Below are positions 43,358 through 52,476 of a DNA stretch of 64,000 nt, one piece after another. The DNA lies in the NCBI RefSeq assembly GCF_900114455.1, contig NZ_FOTC01000002.1, positions 1,008,766 to 1,072,765 of the forward strand, written 5' to 3'. The DNA is from Halogranum rubrum (GTDB lineage Archaea; Halobacteriota; Halobacteria; Halobacteriales; Haloferacaceae). A program made the translations under genes and the position numbers. The notes below the pieces were generated by a model. It saw only the letters and a list, made by a program, of their open reading frames with translations. It searched no databases and was not told where the DNA came from. Numbering within the stretch: position 1 is the first letter of the stretch; each line of letters opens with the position of its first letter.

Positions 43358-44506
43358 TTACTGGCGCTGACGGTAGATGAGGTTGCGCTGGACGGCGTTG
43401 GCACCCTCGTAGATGACCGGGATGCGCACGTCGCGGTAGACGCGAGCGATGCGTCGGTCCGTCAGGTTCGAGCGGCCGCCGTGGAGTTGCATCCCGCGCT
43501 CTGCACAGAAGACAGAGGTCTCCGTCGACTTGGTCTTACAGAGCGCCGCCCAGTAGCCCGCGTTGTCGTGGTTCGCAACTTTCTCCGCCGCTCGCCAGTT
43601 GAGCGCGCGGGCGGACTCGAACTCGATGAGCATGTCCGCGAGGTCGTGTTGGACGGCCTGGAACTCCGAGATGTCGCGGCCGAAGGCGCTGCGGTCGTGG
43701 ACGAACGCCCACGCCTCTTCGATGGCGGCGGCGGCCATCCCGAGGCCGTGACCGCCGACGACGACGCGGCCGTGGTTGAAGAAGTCCGCGAGCATGTAGA
43801 AGCCGCCGCCGGCGGACCCGATGAGGTTCTCCTCCGGAACCGTGCAGTCGTCGAAGACGATGTGGGCCTGCTTGGAGGCGCGCATCCCCATCTTCTCGGG
43901 GATGTGTTCGGCCTCGTACCCCTCGGTGTCCGTCTCGACGATGAACATCGAGTAGTTGGAGTAGCGGTCCTCCTTGTCGCCGGTCTTCGCGTAGACGGTC
44001 ACCCAGTCGGCCTCGACGCCGTTACCGATCCAGTACTTCTCGCCGTTGAGTACCCACCCGTCGTCGGTCTTCTCCGCGGTCGTCGTCATCCCGGCGAGGT
44101 CCGACCCCGTCTCGGGTTCGGAGACGGCGAGCCCCGAGATCTGGTCGTTCTCGGCGACGGGACGGAGATACTCCTCTTTCTGCTCTTCGCTGCCGTACTG
44201 CTCGACGATCTCACAGCCGAAACTGGCGAGTTGGAGGGTCAGCGCGATACCGGCGTCGGCCTTGTAGAACTCCTCGGCCATGGCGAGAATCTGCTGGAGG
44301 TCGTAGCCTTTCCCGCCGTACTCCTCGCCGATGTCCTGGGCGACGAGTCCGGCGTCCATCCCCGCTTCGAGAATCTCCCACGGGTACTCGCCAGTTCGGT
44401 AGTACTCCTCGGCGTTCGGTTCGATGTACTCTTCGGCGAACTCTCGGGCCTGCTGTTTGACGTCTCGGGCGTGCTCCGGGACGATGCTCTCGTCGATGAG
44501 GTCCAT
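43358..44506 (-). CDS. Acyl-CoA dehydrogenase 2
   Basis: Second acyl-CoA dehydrogenase (382 residues). FAD/substrate motif LAVSEPETGSDLAGMTTTAE, middle-domain WVLNGEKYWIGNGVEADW, C-terminal MQLHGGRSNLTDRRIARVYR and PVIYEGANAVQRNLIYRQRQ, where EGAN replaces the EGTSE of the paralogue at 22895; the Glu base is kept. The start ATG 44506 lies 28 bp from a TATA box, supporting a leaderless transcript and not the longer frame from 44527. Substrate chain length unknown. Confidence 0.92.
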   Translation of the reverse strand: MDLIDESIVPEHARDVKQQAREFAEEYIEPNAEEYYRTGEYPWEILEAGMDAGLVAQDIGEEYGGKGYDLQQILAMAEEFYKADAGIALTLQLASFGCEIVEQYGSEEQKEEYLRPVAENDQISGLAVSEPETGSDLAGMTTTAEKTDDGWVLNGEKYWIGNGVEADWVTVYAKTGDKEDRYSNYSMFIVETDTEGYEAEHIPEKMGMRASKQAHIVFDDCTVPEENLIGSAGGGFYMLADFFNHGRVVVGGHGLGMAAAAIEEAWAFVHDRSAFGRDISEFQAVQHDLADMLIEFESARALNWRAAEKVANHDNAGYWAALCKTKSTETSVFCAERGMQLHGGRSNLTDRRIARVYRDVRIPVIYEGANAVQRNLIYRQRQ

Positions 44507-44530
44507 ATCTGTGGATGGGTTCCACACGAT

Positions 44531-44537
44531 TTAATAC
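44531..44537 (-). promoter_or_regulatory. TATA box for acyl-CoA dehydrogenase 2
   Basis: Minus-strand tattaaa centred about 28 bp upstream of ATG 44506. Confidence 0.65.
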
Positions 44538-44688
44538 CAAGTGAAATTCTGTGTCCAGGAAAACGAGTTTATTGTTTTCGCAATGCGACCCATCCGGCTC
44601 GATCCACCGTCTTTGGAGCGGTTAGACGAACCACAGGTACCACGTATTTTTACCGACGTGAGCGAACGTTGGGTGTGAGAGCCGTTAC

Positions 44689-46182
44689 ATGAGGACACGA
44701 GTACAGTGGCGAGTGAGTGTTCGATTGGTCGGAACCGTCCTCAAATGGCTGTGGGTGCCGCTACTGCTCCCGCTCGGTATCGCACTCTACGACGGGACGA
44801 CTACCCTCCCGTTTCTCGGGACGATACTCGGAACCGTCGGACTCGGAGTCGGTCTGGAACAACTGACCGACGAGACCACGATGTACGAGCGAGAGGCCTT
44901 CTTGATGGTTGCGTTGACGTGGCTGAGCGTCGCGTTCGTCGGGGCCGCCCCCTTCGTTCTCGCCGGGGGCGGGACCATCGCACAGCCGACGAACGCGCTC
45001 TTCGAGAGCATGAGCGGTATCACGACGACGGGTGCGACGGTCATCGTGGACTTCGATGCACACTCGCGGGCGGTGTTCATGTGGCGAGCGGTACTCCAGT
45101 GGCTCGGCGGACTCGGCATCCTCGTACTGGCGACGGCCGTCCTCTCGCAACTCGGCGTCGGGGGTGCGCAGTTGATGGAGACTGAGTCACAGACGCGGGA
45201 CGTCAACAAACTCACCCCGCGTATCTCGGAGACGGCGAGCCTGCTCTGGCAGTTGTACCTCGGGTTGACGGGTCTGCAGGTCGCAGTGTTGATGGGACTG
45301 CACTTCGCCGGCTACGCCCCCGAGATGACGCTGTACGACGCCGTCACCCACGCCTTCACGACGGTTTCGACAAGCGGGTTCTCCCCACGAGCGGAGAGCA
45401 TCGCCGCCTTCTCTCCGGCCGTCCAGTGGGCCGTCGTCCCGTTCATGGTCGTCGGCGCCACCAACTTCGTCCTCATCTACGCCGTGCTCAGGGGAGACAT
45501 CGAGCGACTCCGAAACAGCGACGAGTTCCGGTTCTATCTCACGCTCCTCGGACTGTTCACGGTGGGAATCGGTGGAATTCTCGCCGTCGAGAACACGTAC
45601 ACCAGTCCCGAAGCTATCGCCCGTCACTCGCTGTTTCAGGTCGTCTCCATCGTGACGACGACTGGCTACGCGAGCGTCGACTTCAACCTGTGGTCGTCGG
45701 GAGCGAAACACCTGCTCTTCGTCTGTATGTTCGTCGGCGGCATGACCGGTAGCACGACGTGTTCTATCAAGACGCTCCGCTGGCTGGTCGTCTTGAAAGC
45801 CTTCCGTCGGGACCTGTTCGTCGCCTCGAACCCGAACGTGGTCCGGCCGGTTCGTCTGAGCGGAAAGGTCGTCACCGAGGACACGATTCGGGACATCTAC
45901 GCGTACACGCTGGTGAGTCTCCTCATCTTCATCGTCGCGACGGTGTTCGTCGCCGTCAACGCCTCGCGGAGTCGCGTCCCGGTGACAGAGTTCGAAGCCA
46001 TGGGCGCGGCGGCGTCGACGTTCTTCAACGTCGGCCCGGCGTTCGGTATCGCGGGGCCGTTCGCGAGTTACGAACCGTTCTCGCGGTCGACGACGCTCGT
46101 CATGACGTTTCTCATGTGGGTCGGTCGAATCGAGATTATCCCCGTCCTCGTGATTCTCACGCCGTCGTACTGGCGGTCGTGA
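44689..46182 (+). CDS. TrkH-type potassium transport subunit
   Basis: Potassium channel/transporter membrane subunit of 497 residues, important for the high cytosolic K+ of halophiles. The four pore-loop filters are visible: MSGITTTGATVI, FTTVSTSGFSPR, IVTTTGYASVDF and TFFNVGPAFGIAGP, with about 10 membrane helices and the four-fold M1-P-M2 layout. No TrkA regulatory subunit gene is adjacent. A TATA-like gtattttta lies about 40 bp upstream. Divergent from acyl-CoA dehydrogenase 2. Confidence 0.92.
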   Translation: MRTRVQWRVSVRLVGTVLKWLWVPLLLPLGIALYDGTTTLPFLGTILGTVGLGVGLEQLTDETTMYEREAFLMVALTWLSVAFVGAAPFVLAGGGTIAQPTNALFESMSGITTTGATVIVDFDAHSRAVFMWRAVLQWLGGLGILVLATAVLSQLGVGGAQLMETESQTRDVNKLTPRISETASLLWQLYLGLTGLQVAVLMGLHFAGYAPEMTLYDAVTHAFTTVSTSGFSPRAESIAAFSPAVQWAVVPFMVVGATNFVLIYAVLRGDIERLRNSDEFRFYLTLLGLFTVGIGGILAVENTYTSPEAIARHSLFQVVSIVTTTGYASVDFNLWSSGAKHLLFVCMFVGGMTGSTTCSIKTLRWLVVLKAFRRDLFVASNPNVVRPVRLSGKVVTEDTIRDIYAYTLVSLLIFIVATVFVAVNASRSRVPVTEFEAMGAAASTFFNVGPAFGIAGPFASYEPFSRSTTLVMTFLMWVGRIEIIPVLVILTPSYWRS

Positions 46183-46285
46183 ACGGAACTGAACACAGGT
46201 TCATCGCCTCGTTTACTCACTCTCGCTCGGTCTGTTGCCGTCCTGTGCGCTTGTTGGCAGCGACCCAAAAATCAGAGCGGGAAGT

Positions 46286-47968
46286 TCAGTCCTGTCCGGG
46301 CGCGGCGTCTTCGGGCGTCTTCCCCTCGACCAGCGATTCGTCGTCGTACTGGTCACGCAGCACCTTCTTGTCGAACTTGCCGGTCGCCGTCTTCGGCACC
46401 GACTCGATGAAGACGACTTCGTCGGGTGCCCACCACTTCGGGAACTTGTCGCCGACGAGTTTCTGTAGGTCGGCTTTCAGTGCCTCTTGGTCGACGCCCT
46501 CTTTCGGGACGACGCAGGCGACCGGTCGCTCTTGCCAGCGTTCGTGCGGGACGCCGATGACTGTCGCCTCCGCGACGTCGTCGTGCGACATGAGCGCGTT
46601 CTCCAGTTCGACGGAGGAGATCCACTCGCCACCGCTCTTGATGACGTCTTTCGCTCGGTCGACGAGTTCCATGTACCCGTCGGAGTCGATGGTCACCACG
46701 TCACCGGTCTTCAGCCACTTGCCGCCGGGCGCGTCCTCGAAGTCCTCTTCGTTCGCGTCGGGACGCTTGAAGTACTCCGTGACGACCCACGGGCCGCGGA
46801 CCCACAGTTCGCCGAAGTCCTCGCCGTTCTGCGGCACTTCGTTCCCGTCGTCGTCGACGACGCGGTACTCCAGACCGGGGACGAACAGCCCCTGCTTGGC
46901 TCGCTTCGCGTACTGGTCTTCCTTGGGCCAGTCGTGCATCTCGGGTTTGAGGTGCGAGACGGTGCCGATGGGCGACATCTCGCTCATTCCCCACGCGTGG
47001 AGGACGTCGACGTCGTACTCCTCGTCGAACCGGCGGATGACGGACTCGGGTGCCGCACTGCCGCCAATGACGATGCGTTCGAGCGACGAGAGGTCCGCGT
47101 CGTGTTCGTCGAGGTAGTCGAGCAGTCCGAGCCAGACGGTCGGCACGCCCGCCGTCAGCGTCACCCCCTCTTCTTCGATGAGTTTCGCGAGGTCCTCCGG
47201 CGTCGGTGCCGGCCCGGGGTAGACGTGTTTCGCACCCGCGGCCGTCGTCGAGAACGGCATCCCCCACGCGTTGACGTGGAACATCGGCACGACGGGCATC
47301 ACCACGTCGTCCGGGCCGATGTCGAGTCCCGACTGCGGGAGCGACGCCATCGTGTGCGCCCAGAGCATCTGTTGGGTGTACTCGACACCTTTCGGTTCCC
47401 CCGTCGTCCCCGACGTGTAGCACATCCCCGCGGGTTGTTCCTCGGACACTTCGGGCCAGTCGTACTCGGCGTCGTGGCCCTCTACGAACGACTCGTAGTC
47501 CGTCACCGGCGAGAGCGACGTGTCGGGGACGGAACTGCCGACGACGACGAACTGGTCGACGGACGCGAACGCTTCTTCACCACCGTCGGCGGCGAGCGCA
47601 CCCTCCAATTTCTCCAAGAGCGAGGGGTCGACGAAGATTACAGCGTCGCTCGCGTTCTCGACGATGTACTGGATGTGGTGGTCGGGAAGCAACGGGTTGA
47701 TGGTGTGGAGTTGCGCTCCCATGTTCGGTACTGCGAAGTACGTCTCGAAGTGCCAGTGGTGGTTCCACGAGAAGGTGGCGACGCGGTCGCCCTCCTCGAT
47801 ACCGGCGTCGGCGAGGGCGTTCGCGAGTCGTCCGACGCGCGCTTCGTACTCGCTGTAGGTGTAGCGCTGTACGCCTTCGTGTGTCCGCGAGACGACTTCT
47901 TGCTCCGGAAAGAGTCGACTCGCACGCCAGAGAAACGGCTGTAAAGTCTGGTCAGTCGTGCCTGCCAT
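46286..47968 (-). CDS. Long-chain acyl-CoA ligase (AMP-forming)
   Basis: Adenylating enzyme that activates a fatty or other carboxylic acid with ATP and CoA, 560 residues. Motif I YTSGTTGEPKGVEYTQ (about residue 180), motif HAWGMSEMSP, A8 hinge LKTGDVVTIDSDGYMELVDR followed by KDVIKSGGEWIS, and A10 Lys PKTATGKFDKKVLRD near the C-terminus (catalytic Lys in TATGKFDK). Closest in style to medium/long-chain or 3-methylmercaptopropionate-type ligases in haloarchaea. Convergent with trkH. Confidence 0.9.
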   Translation of the reverse strand: MAGTTDQTLQPFLWRASRLFPEQEVVSRTHEGVQRYTYSEYEARVGRLANALADAGIEEGDRVATFSWNHHWHFETYFAVPNMGAQLHTINPLLPDHHIQYIVENASDAVIFVDPSLLEKLEGALAADGGEEAFASVDQFVVVGSSVPDTSLSPVTDYESFVEGHDAEYDWPEVSEEQPAGMCYTSGTTGEPKGVEYTQQMLWAHTMASLPQSGLDIGPDDVVMPVVPMFHVNAWGMPFSTTAAGAKHVYPGPAPTPEDLAKLIEEEGVTLTAGVPTVWLGLLDYLDEHDADLSSLERIVIGGSAAPESVIRRFDEEYDVDVLHAWGMSEMSPIGTVSHLKPEMHDWPKEDQYAKRAKQGLFVPGLEYRVVDDDGNEVPQNGEDFGELWVRGPWVVTEYFKRPDANEEDFEDAPGGKWLKTGDVVTIDSDGYMELVDRAKDVIKSGGEWISSVELENALMSHDDVAEATVIGVPHERWQERPVACVVPKEGVDQEALKADLQKLVGDKFPKWWAPDEVVFIESVPKTATGKFDKKVLRDQYDDESLVEGKTPEDAAPGQD

Positions 47969-48002
47969 ACGCTCCCAAGTGACGCAACCCTAATGATTTT
48001 TC

Positions 48003-49625
48003 CTACCGAGACTCGGTACCGGTGTCGATTTCGTCGTCAGAACTGGGACGCATCTCGTCGGAAACATTCGCTCGCGCTTCTGCTTCTGCTTCCGCTTCCG
48101 CCTCGGCGTCGGCGACGGCGACTTGCTCCGGCGCGGTGAGCGCCTCCCGGACGGCAATCCGTTCGACGGTTCCCGACGCCGTCCGTGGCAGTTCGTCGGC
48201 GAAGCGGACGAGACGAGGGAGTTTGTACCCAGCCAGTCGCTCTCGGCAGAACGCCTCGACGTCCTCTGCGGTCAGGTTCGTGTCCGTCGCGACGACGAGT
48301 GCGGCGACTCGTTCGCCCCACTCCTCGTCCGGTAATCCGACGACTGCGGCGTCGTCGACACCGGGATGTTCGCGGAGGGCGTCGACGACTTCGCCGGGGT
48401 CGACGTTCTCGCCGCCGGTGATGATTCGGTCGTCCTTTCGGTTGAGGACGTACAACCGACCGCCGTCGTCACGGAACCCCATGTCGCCGGTGTGGAGTCC
48501 ACGCTCACCGAACGCCGCCGCCGTCGCTTCGGGGTCGTCGTAGTATCCCGGTGAGACGGTCGGTCCGGAGACGACGAACTCACCGATTTCGCCGGTCTCG
48601 ACGGGGTTCCCGTCTTCGTCGACGACGGAGACGTCGGTCGAGAACAGCGGTCGCCCCACCGTCCCGACGTACTCGGCCGCCTCTTCCGGGTTGGCGGTCG
48701 AAATCTGTGAGGCCGTCTCGGTCATCCCGTAGGTCGGACAGACCGGGACGTGGTAGTCGCGACAGCGCGTGACCAGACTCTCGGGTGCGGGCGCGCCGCC
48801 GAGAAGGACGACACGAAGCGAGTCAGAGAGCGTACCGCGACTGTCGAGCATCCGCTTGAGCATCGTCGGGACGAGCGAGACACCCGTCACGTCGTAGGTA
48901 CCGATGTCGTCGGCCGTCGCGCCGGGGTCGAACTCGCCGCGGAGTACCACCGTCGTCCCGTAGAGTGCCGACCGGTAGAGCGGTGCGAGACCGCCCATGT
49001 GGTAGAGCGAGAGCGGGACGAGCCACCGGTCTCCGGGGAGGACGCCGAGTCGGAACGCCGAGGCGACGGCGCTCGTGAAGATGTTTCCGTACGTGAGGAC
49101 GACGGCTTTCGGGTCGCCAGTCGTCCCCGAGGTGAAGAGCAAGACGAGTGGGTCGTCGTCGGTCCACTCGGTGGGCGTCACGTCGACGGCGTCGGCCGCC
49201 GCGAGCGACGCGACACGTTCCCACTGCGGGTCGTCGAGCGAGGCTATCGGAACCGGGTCGGTTGCGTCTGTCGACTCGACGGCTTCGACCGCGAGTTGCT
49301 CGGTCTCTGCGCCGCAGACCACCGTCGTGAGGTCTGCGGTCTCGACCTGCCCGGCGAGTTCGCTGGACGTCAGTCGCGTGTTGAGCGGGACGAGTGTCGC
49401 GCCGAGGCGCATCGTCGCGTGGACGAGTCGGACGGCGGCCACGCGCGTCGACAGCAGCATCCCGACGTGGTCGTCTGCCCCGAGTCCGAGGCCGGCGAGT
49501 CGTTCTGTCAGCGTCGAGACGTCGGCGTCGAGTGCGGCGTAGTCCCACTGTTCGCCCGTCTCCGCCGAGACGAGCGCCGTCGCGTCGGGCGAGGCCCGCG
49601 CGCGGTGGGAGAGCCAGTCGTTCAT
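48003..49625 (-). CDS. menE: O-succinylbenzoate-CoA ligase (MenE)
   Basis: AMP-forming ligase for menaquinone biosynthesis, 540 residues from ATG 49625 (MNDWLSHRARASP). Motif I LLFTSGTTGDPKAVVLTYGN, A5-like CPTYGMTETASQIS, hinge LHTGDMGFRDDGGRLYVLNR and C-terminal PRTASGTVERIAVREAL. MenE is assigned because of its similarity in these motifs and the menD, menB, menA and menC genes nearby. The C-terminus carries an odd low-complexity tail (AVADAEAEAEAEAEARANVS) then an acidic end. The longer open frame upstream overlaps another gene and is not used. Confidence 0.8.
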   Translation of the reverse strand: MNDWLSHRARASPDATALVSAETGEQWDYAALDADVSTLTERLAGLGLGADDHVGMLLSTRVAAVRLVHATMRLGATLVPLNTRLTSSELAGQVETADLTTVVCGAETEQLAVEAVESTDATDPVPIASLDDPQWERVASLAAADAVDVTPTEWTDDDPLVLLFTSGTTGDPKAVVLTYGNIFTSAVASAFRLGVLPGDRWLVPLSLYHMGGLAPLYRSALYGTTVVLRGEFDPGATADDIGTYDVTGVSLVPTMLKRMLDSRGTLSDSLRVVLLGGAPAPESLVTRCRDYHVPVCPTYGMTETASQISTANPEEAAEYVGTVGRPLFSTDVSVVDEDGNPVETGEIGEFVVSGPTVSPGYYDDPEATAAAFGERGLHTGDMGFRDDGGRLYVLNRKDDRIITGGENVDPGEVVDALREHPGVDDAAVVGLPDEEWGERVAALVVATDTNLTAEDVEAFCRERLAGYKLPRLVRFADELPRTASGTVERIAVREALTAPEQVAVADAEAEAEAEAEARANVSDEMRPSSDDEIDTGTESR

Positions 49626-49703
49626 CGCTCGGAACTCTCCCCCGGGGGAACTACTGTCTTTGCATCGGTAGCTTCTTTCACACGCCTCGCCGAGAATCGA
49701 TAG

Positions 49704-51089
49704 ATGCCACGCAGTCGGTTCTCCTCCGTCCTCGACGCTCGCCGCGCCCTCCGCGTCGCGTTCGCACTCGTCGTCCTCGTCGCCGTCGGCGTTCTCGCCG
49801 TCTCGTACGTCACTGCGCCGCCGACGTTCCCCGAACGCGTCGACAGCGGGCAACCCGTCGCCGAACCCGCCAACGGGACTACCGTCGTCGCGACACAGGG
49901 ACTGGGCCGCAAAGGCTGGCACCAGTCCGTCGTCGGCGACAGCCCCGGCGAACTCGTCGCCGTCGCGTCGGACGGTTCTGTCGCCTACTACGACGACCAG
50001 TATCAGAGCTACTGGGACGTCGACCTGGTCGAAGGGACGGAGTCCACCGTCATGTACGCCGTCGCCGAGTTCGTCCCCGCCGACGAGTGCCACGCCTCGA
50101 CGAGTTGCTACCGAAACCGAATCCTGGAGACGAACGTCTCGACCGGCGAGACCGAGGAGATCTACAGCTACCTCGTCCGCAACGAACCCTCCATCCGCTG
50201 GCACGACGTCGATAGATACGACGATGACAGCCTCGTCGTCGCCGACATCGCCGAAGACCGCGCGTTCGTCGTCAACACGACGTCGGGAATCGTCGAGTGG
50301 CAGTGGGACGCCCAGAGCGACTTCTCGACCGAATCAGGTGGGGAGTTCCCGACAGACTGGACGCACATCAACGACGTCGAAGTACTCGACGACGGCCGAC
50401 TGATGCTCAGTCTGCGGAACCAAGACCGGGTGGTCTTCGTCGACCCCGAACAGGGGGTCCAGAAGGACTGGACGCTCGGCGAGGAGGACAACTACGACAT
50501 CCTCTACGAACAGCACAACCCCGACTACATTCCCGAGTCAGAAGGCGGTCCGGCCATCGTCGTCGCCGACTCGCACAACAACCGCGTCGTCGAGTACCAG
50601 CGCGTCGACGGCGAGTGGGAGCAGTCGTGGCAGTACGGCGACGCCGTGCTCCAGTGGCCCCGCGACGGCGACAGACTCCCGAACGGTCACACCCTCATAA
50701 CCGATTCCAACGGTGACCGAATCATCGAAGTCGACGAATCGGGCGACGTCGTCTGGAAACTGGACGTGAACCTGCCCTACGAGGCAGAGCGCCTCGGCAC
50801 GGGCGACGAGTCGACCGGCGGGCCGAGTGCGGCCAGCGCCGACCTGCAGTCGCACGAAGCCGAGCAGAACAGTGGCGGCCTCTCGCTTCGCTCCATCGCC
50901 TACGCCATCGTCCCCGGCGAGATTATCCTGGGACTCGGCTTCGTCCTCCCGTCGTGGATGGGCTTCTCTGAAGCAATAGTGCTGTTCGGTCTGCTCGGCG
51001 TGCTGGGACTGTGGGCCGTCCTCGAACTCTACTGGTTGCCGTGGTCGGTCGGGGTGTCGAATCCGATTCGGATTCGACGGAAGGACTGA
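49704..51089 (+). CDS. Arylsulfotransferase-like membrane-anchored propeller protein
   Basis: A 461-residue protein with an N-terminal signal anchor (ALRVAFALVVLVAVGVLAVS), an extracellular beta-propeller-type domain of the arylsulfate sulfotransferase (ASST) family and two C-terminal membrane segments (IVPGEIILGLGFVLP and EAIVLFGLLGVLGLWAVLEL). Repeating blades with motifs WHDVDRYDDDSLVVADIAED, DWTHINDVEVLDDGRLMLSL and NGHTLITDSNGDRIIEVD match the ASST fold. Whether it transfers sulfate is unknown; the catalytic His of enteric ASST cannot be placed with confidence. It lies between menE and a membrane gene. Confidence 0.65.
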   Translation: MPRSRFSSVLDARRALRVAFALVVLVAVGVLAVSYVTAPPTFPERVDSGQPVAEPANGTTVVATQGLGRKGWHQSVVGDSPGELVAVASDGSVAYYDDQYQSYWDVDLVEGTESTVMYAVAEFVPADECHASTSCYRNRILETNVSTGETEEIYSYLVRNEPSIRWHDVDRYDDDSLVVADIAEDRAFVVNTTSGIVEWQWDAQSDFSTESGGEFPTDWTHINDVEVLDDGRLMLSLRNQDRVVFVDPEQGVQKDWTLGEEDNYDILYEQHNPDYIPESEGGPAIVVADSHNNRVVEYQRVDGEWEQSWQYGDAVLQWPRDGDRLPNGHTLITDSNGDRIIEVDESGDVVWKLDVNLPYEAERLGTGDESTGGPSAASADLQSHEAEQNSGGLSLRSIAYAIVPGEIILGLGFVLPSWMGFSEAIVLFGLLGVLGLWAVLELYWLPWSVGVSNPIRIRRKD

Positions 51090-51097
51090 TTTCGGTC

Positions 51098-51931
51098 CTA
51101 TGGTCCCGTCCCCTGTCCGATGACGGCGAAGCGACCCAACTCCCCATCGACCCAGACGACGACGCCGCGTACGCTGGCCCGTCGTCGTGGCTCGAAGGTG
51201 TAATCATCGGTCGTCTCGCTCGCTTCTCCCTCCAACGTCCCGACCACTCGGTAGCGACGCAGACGCGTCACCGCGTCGTCGACAGTAATCCGCTCACCCG
51301 CCCCGACGTAGAGCGTCTTCGTGAACACTGTCTCGTCGCTCGCAATGTCGACAACGCTGACCGTGACGTCGTGAGCGACGTCGTCGTTATTCTCGATTTG
51401 GATGGGGAGCGAGAGATTCGTCGGGACGACGCGCCACAGTGGGAGGTAAAACGAGAGTCCGTAACCAGCGATGGCGAGTGCAAGGAGGCCGACGAGAGCG
51501 TGTCGACCGAGCGTGAGAACTGTCGGACCGTCACGGACCAACAGCAGTGACCCGTACTCGACTCCACCGAGGACGAGGAAGACGGGCAGATAAATTGGCC
51601 ACAAAAACAACCCCGGCGGGCCGATTGAATCACCGACGTGCGGGTTGCCGACGAGCAGGAAGTAGTCGCAGACGACGACGGCGAGTGGGAGCACCGCCCC
51701 GGCACCGAGAAACAGCGTTGTCGACAGTGCACCGACCAACCAGAGGCCGCCGTAGAAGTAGCCGTAGCCGATGACTTCACCGAATGACGTCGGACGACGC
51801 TCCCAGACAGAGAAGTCGAGGTACAGCCGATGCATCGTCCCGACGACGACTGCGAGGTAGAGCCACCCGGCGAGCGACCCCTGTGCGACCGCACGGAGCA
51901 TCGCTGGCGCGAGGAGTTGGAGGGCAGTCAT
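51098..51931 (-). CDS. Polytopic membrane protein with C-terminal extracellular beta domain
   Basis: A 277-residue protein: five or six membrane helices (AGWLYLAVVVGTMHRLYLDF, VIGYGYFYGGLWLVGALSTT, LPLAVVVCDYFLL, LVGLLALAIAGYGLSFYLPL) and a C-terminal domain of about 90 residues, IQIENNDDVAHDVTVSVVDI ... ETVFTKTLYVGAGERITV, that looks Ig-like or CARDB-like. Family not recognised (the organisation resembles DUF1616-type archaeal membrane proteins). Its end converges with the ASST-like gene, 8 bp apart. Function unknown. Confidence 0.6.
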   Translation of the reverse strand: MTALQLLAPAMLRAVAQGSLAGWLYLAVVVGTMHRLYLDFSVWERRPTSFGEVIGYGYFYGGLWLVGALSTTLFLGAGAVLPLAVVVCDYFLLVGNPHVGDSIGPPGLFLWPIYLPVFLVLGGVEYGSLLLVRDGPTVLTLGRHALVGLLALAIAGYGLSFYLPLWRVVPTNLSLPIQIENNDDVAHDVTVSVVDIASDETVFTKTLYVGAGERITVDDAVTRLRRYRVVGTLEGEASETTDDYTFEPRRRASVRGVVVWVDGELGRFAVIGQGTGP

Positions 51932-51983
51932 CGTCGAACGGGTTCACTCGCGAGACGCAAAACAGTTGCAGTGGTTTCGATAC

Positions 51984-52367
51984 TCAGTGCTGGACGAACT
52001 CGACCAACACGCCGCCGGTCGACTTCGGGTGTAAGAAGGCCACGTCGTGGCCCCACGCGCCGGGTCGTGGTTCTTCGTCGATGAGTTCGACACCGAGTTC
52101 GCGGGCGTGGTCGAGTGCGCCGTCGATGTCGTCGGTGGCGAGGGCGACGTGGTGGATGCCGGGGCCGCGCTTGTCGAGGTACTTTCCGATGGCTCCGTCG
52201 CCGTGCGGTTCGAGCAACTCGAAGTAGCCGTCGTCGAGTTCGAGGAAGACGACGGTCATCCCGTCGAACTCCTCTTCGTGGGCGACGGGGGCGTCGAAGA
52301 GGTCGGCGAACAACTCGGCGAGTGCGGCGGCGTCAGTGGTCGCGATGCCGGCGTGGTCGAACTCCAT
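51984..52367 (-). CDS. mce: Methylmalonyl-CoA epimerase
   Basis: VOC-fold (glyoxalase I-like) metalloenzyme of 127 residues converting (2S)- to (2R)-methylmalonyl-CoA. DHAGIATTDAAAL provides the first metal His, LELDDGYFELLEP the Glu, GPGIHHVALATDDID the second His, and GGVLVEFVQH the last Glu. Start fixed by a TATA box centred 27 bp before ATG 52367. The mutase genes are not in the window. Confidence 0.9.
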   Translation of the reverse strand: MEFDHAGIATTDAAALAELFADLFDAPVAHEEEFDGMTVVFLELDDGYFELLEPHGDGAIGKYLDKRGPGIHHVALATDDIDGALDHARELGVELIDEEPRPGAWGHDVAFLHPKSTGGVLVEFVQH

Positions 52368-52390
52368 GGCCGAGACGACGGCCGTGGGTC

Positions 52391-52398
52391 GTATAAAC
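52391..52398 (-). promoter_or_regulatory. TATA box for methylmalonyl-CoA epimerase
   Basis: Minus-strand gtttatac, 27 bp upstream of ATG 52367; leaderless. Confidence 0.7.
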
Positions 52399-52476
52399 GT
52401 GCCACTCCCAGGGCGCGACGTGAGTGACTCGCCGGCCAGCAAGTAGTTCCCTGTTCGTCCCTTGGTTGTGTCCAGA

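Noticed and set aside
46487..47944. 485-codon plus-strand frame opposite the acyl-CoA ligase gene
   Set aside because: Arg/Asp/Val-rich shadow; the minus strand encodes an intact AMP-binding enzyme.
49625..50204. Upstream extension of the menE frame
   Set aside because: Would overlap the start of the divergent ASST-like gene and has no similarity; the ATG at 49625 fits MenE.
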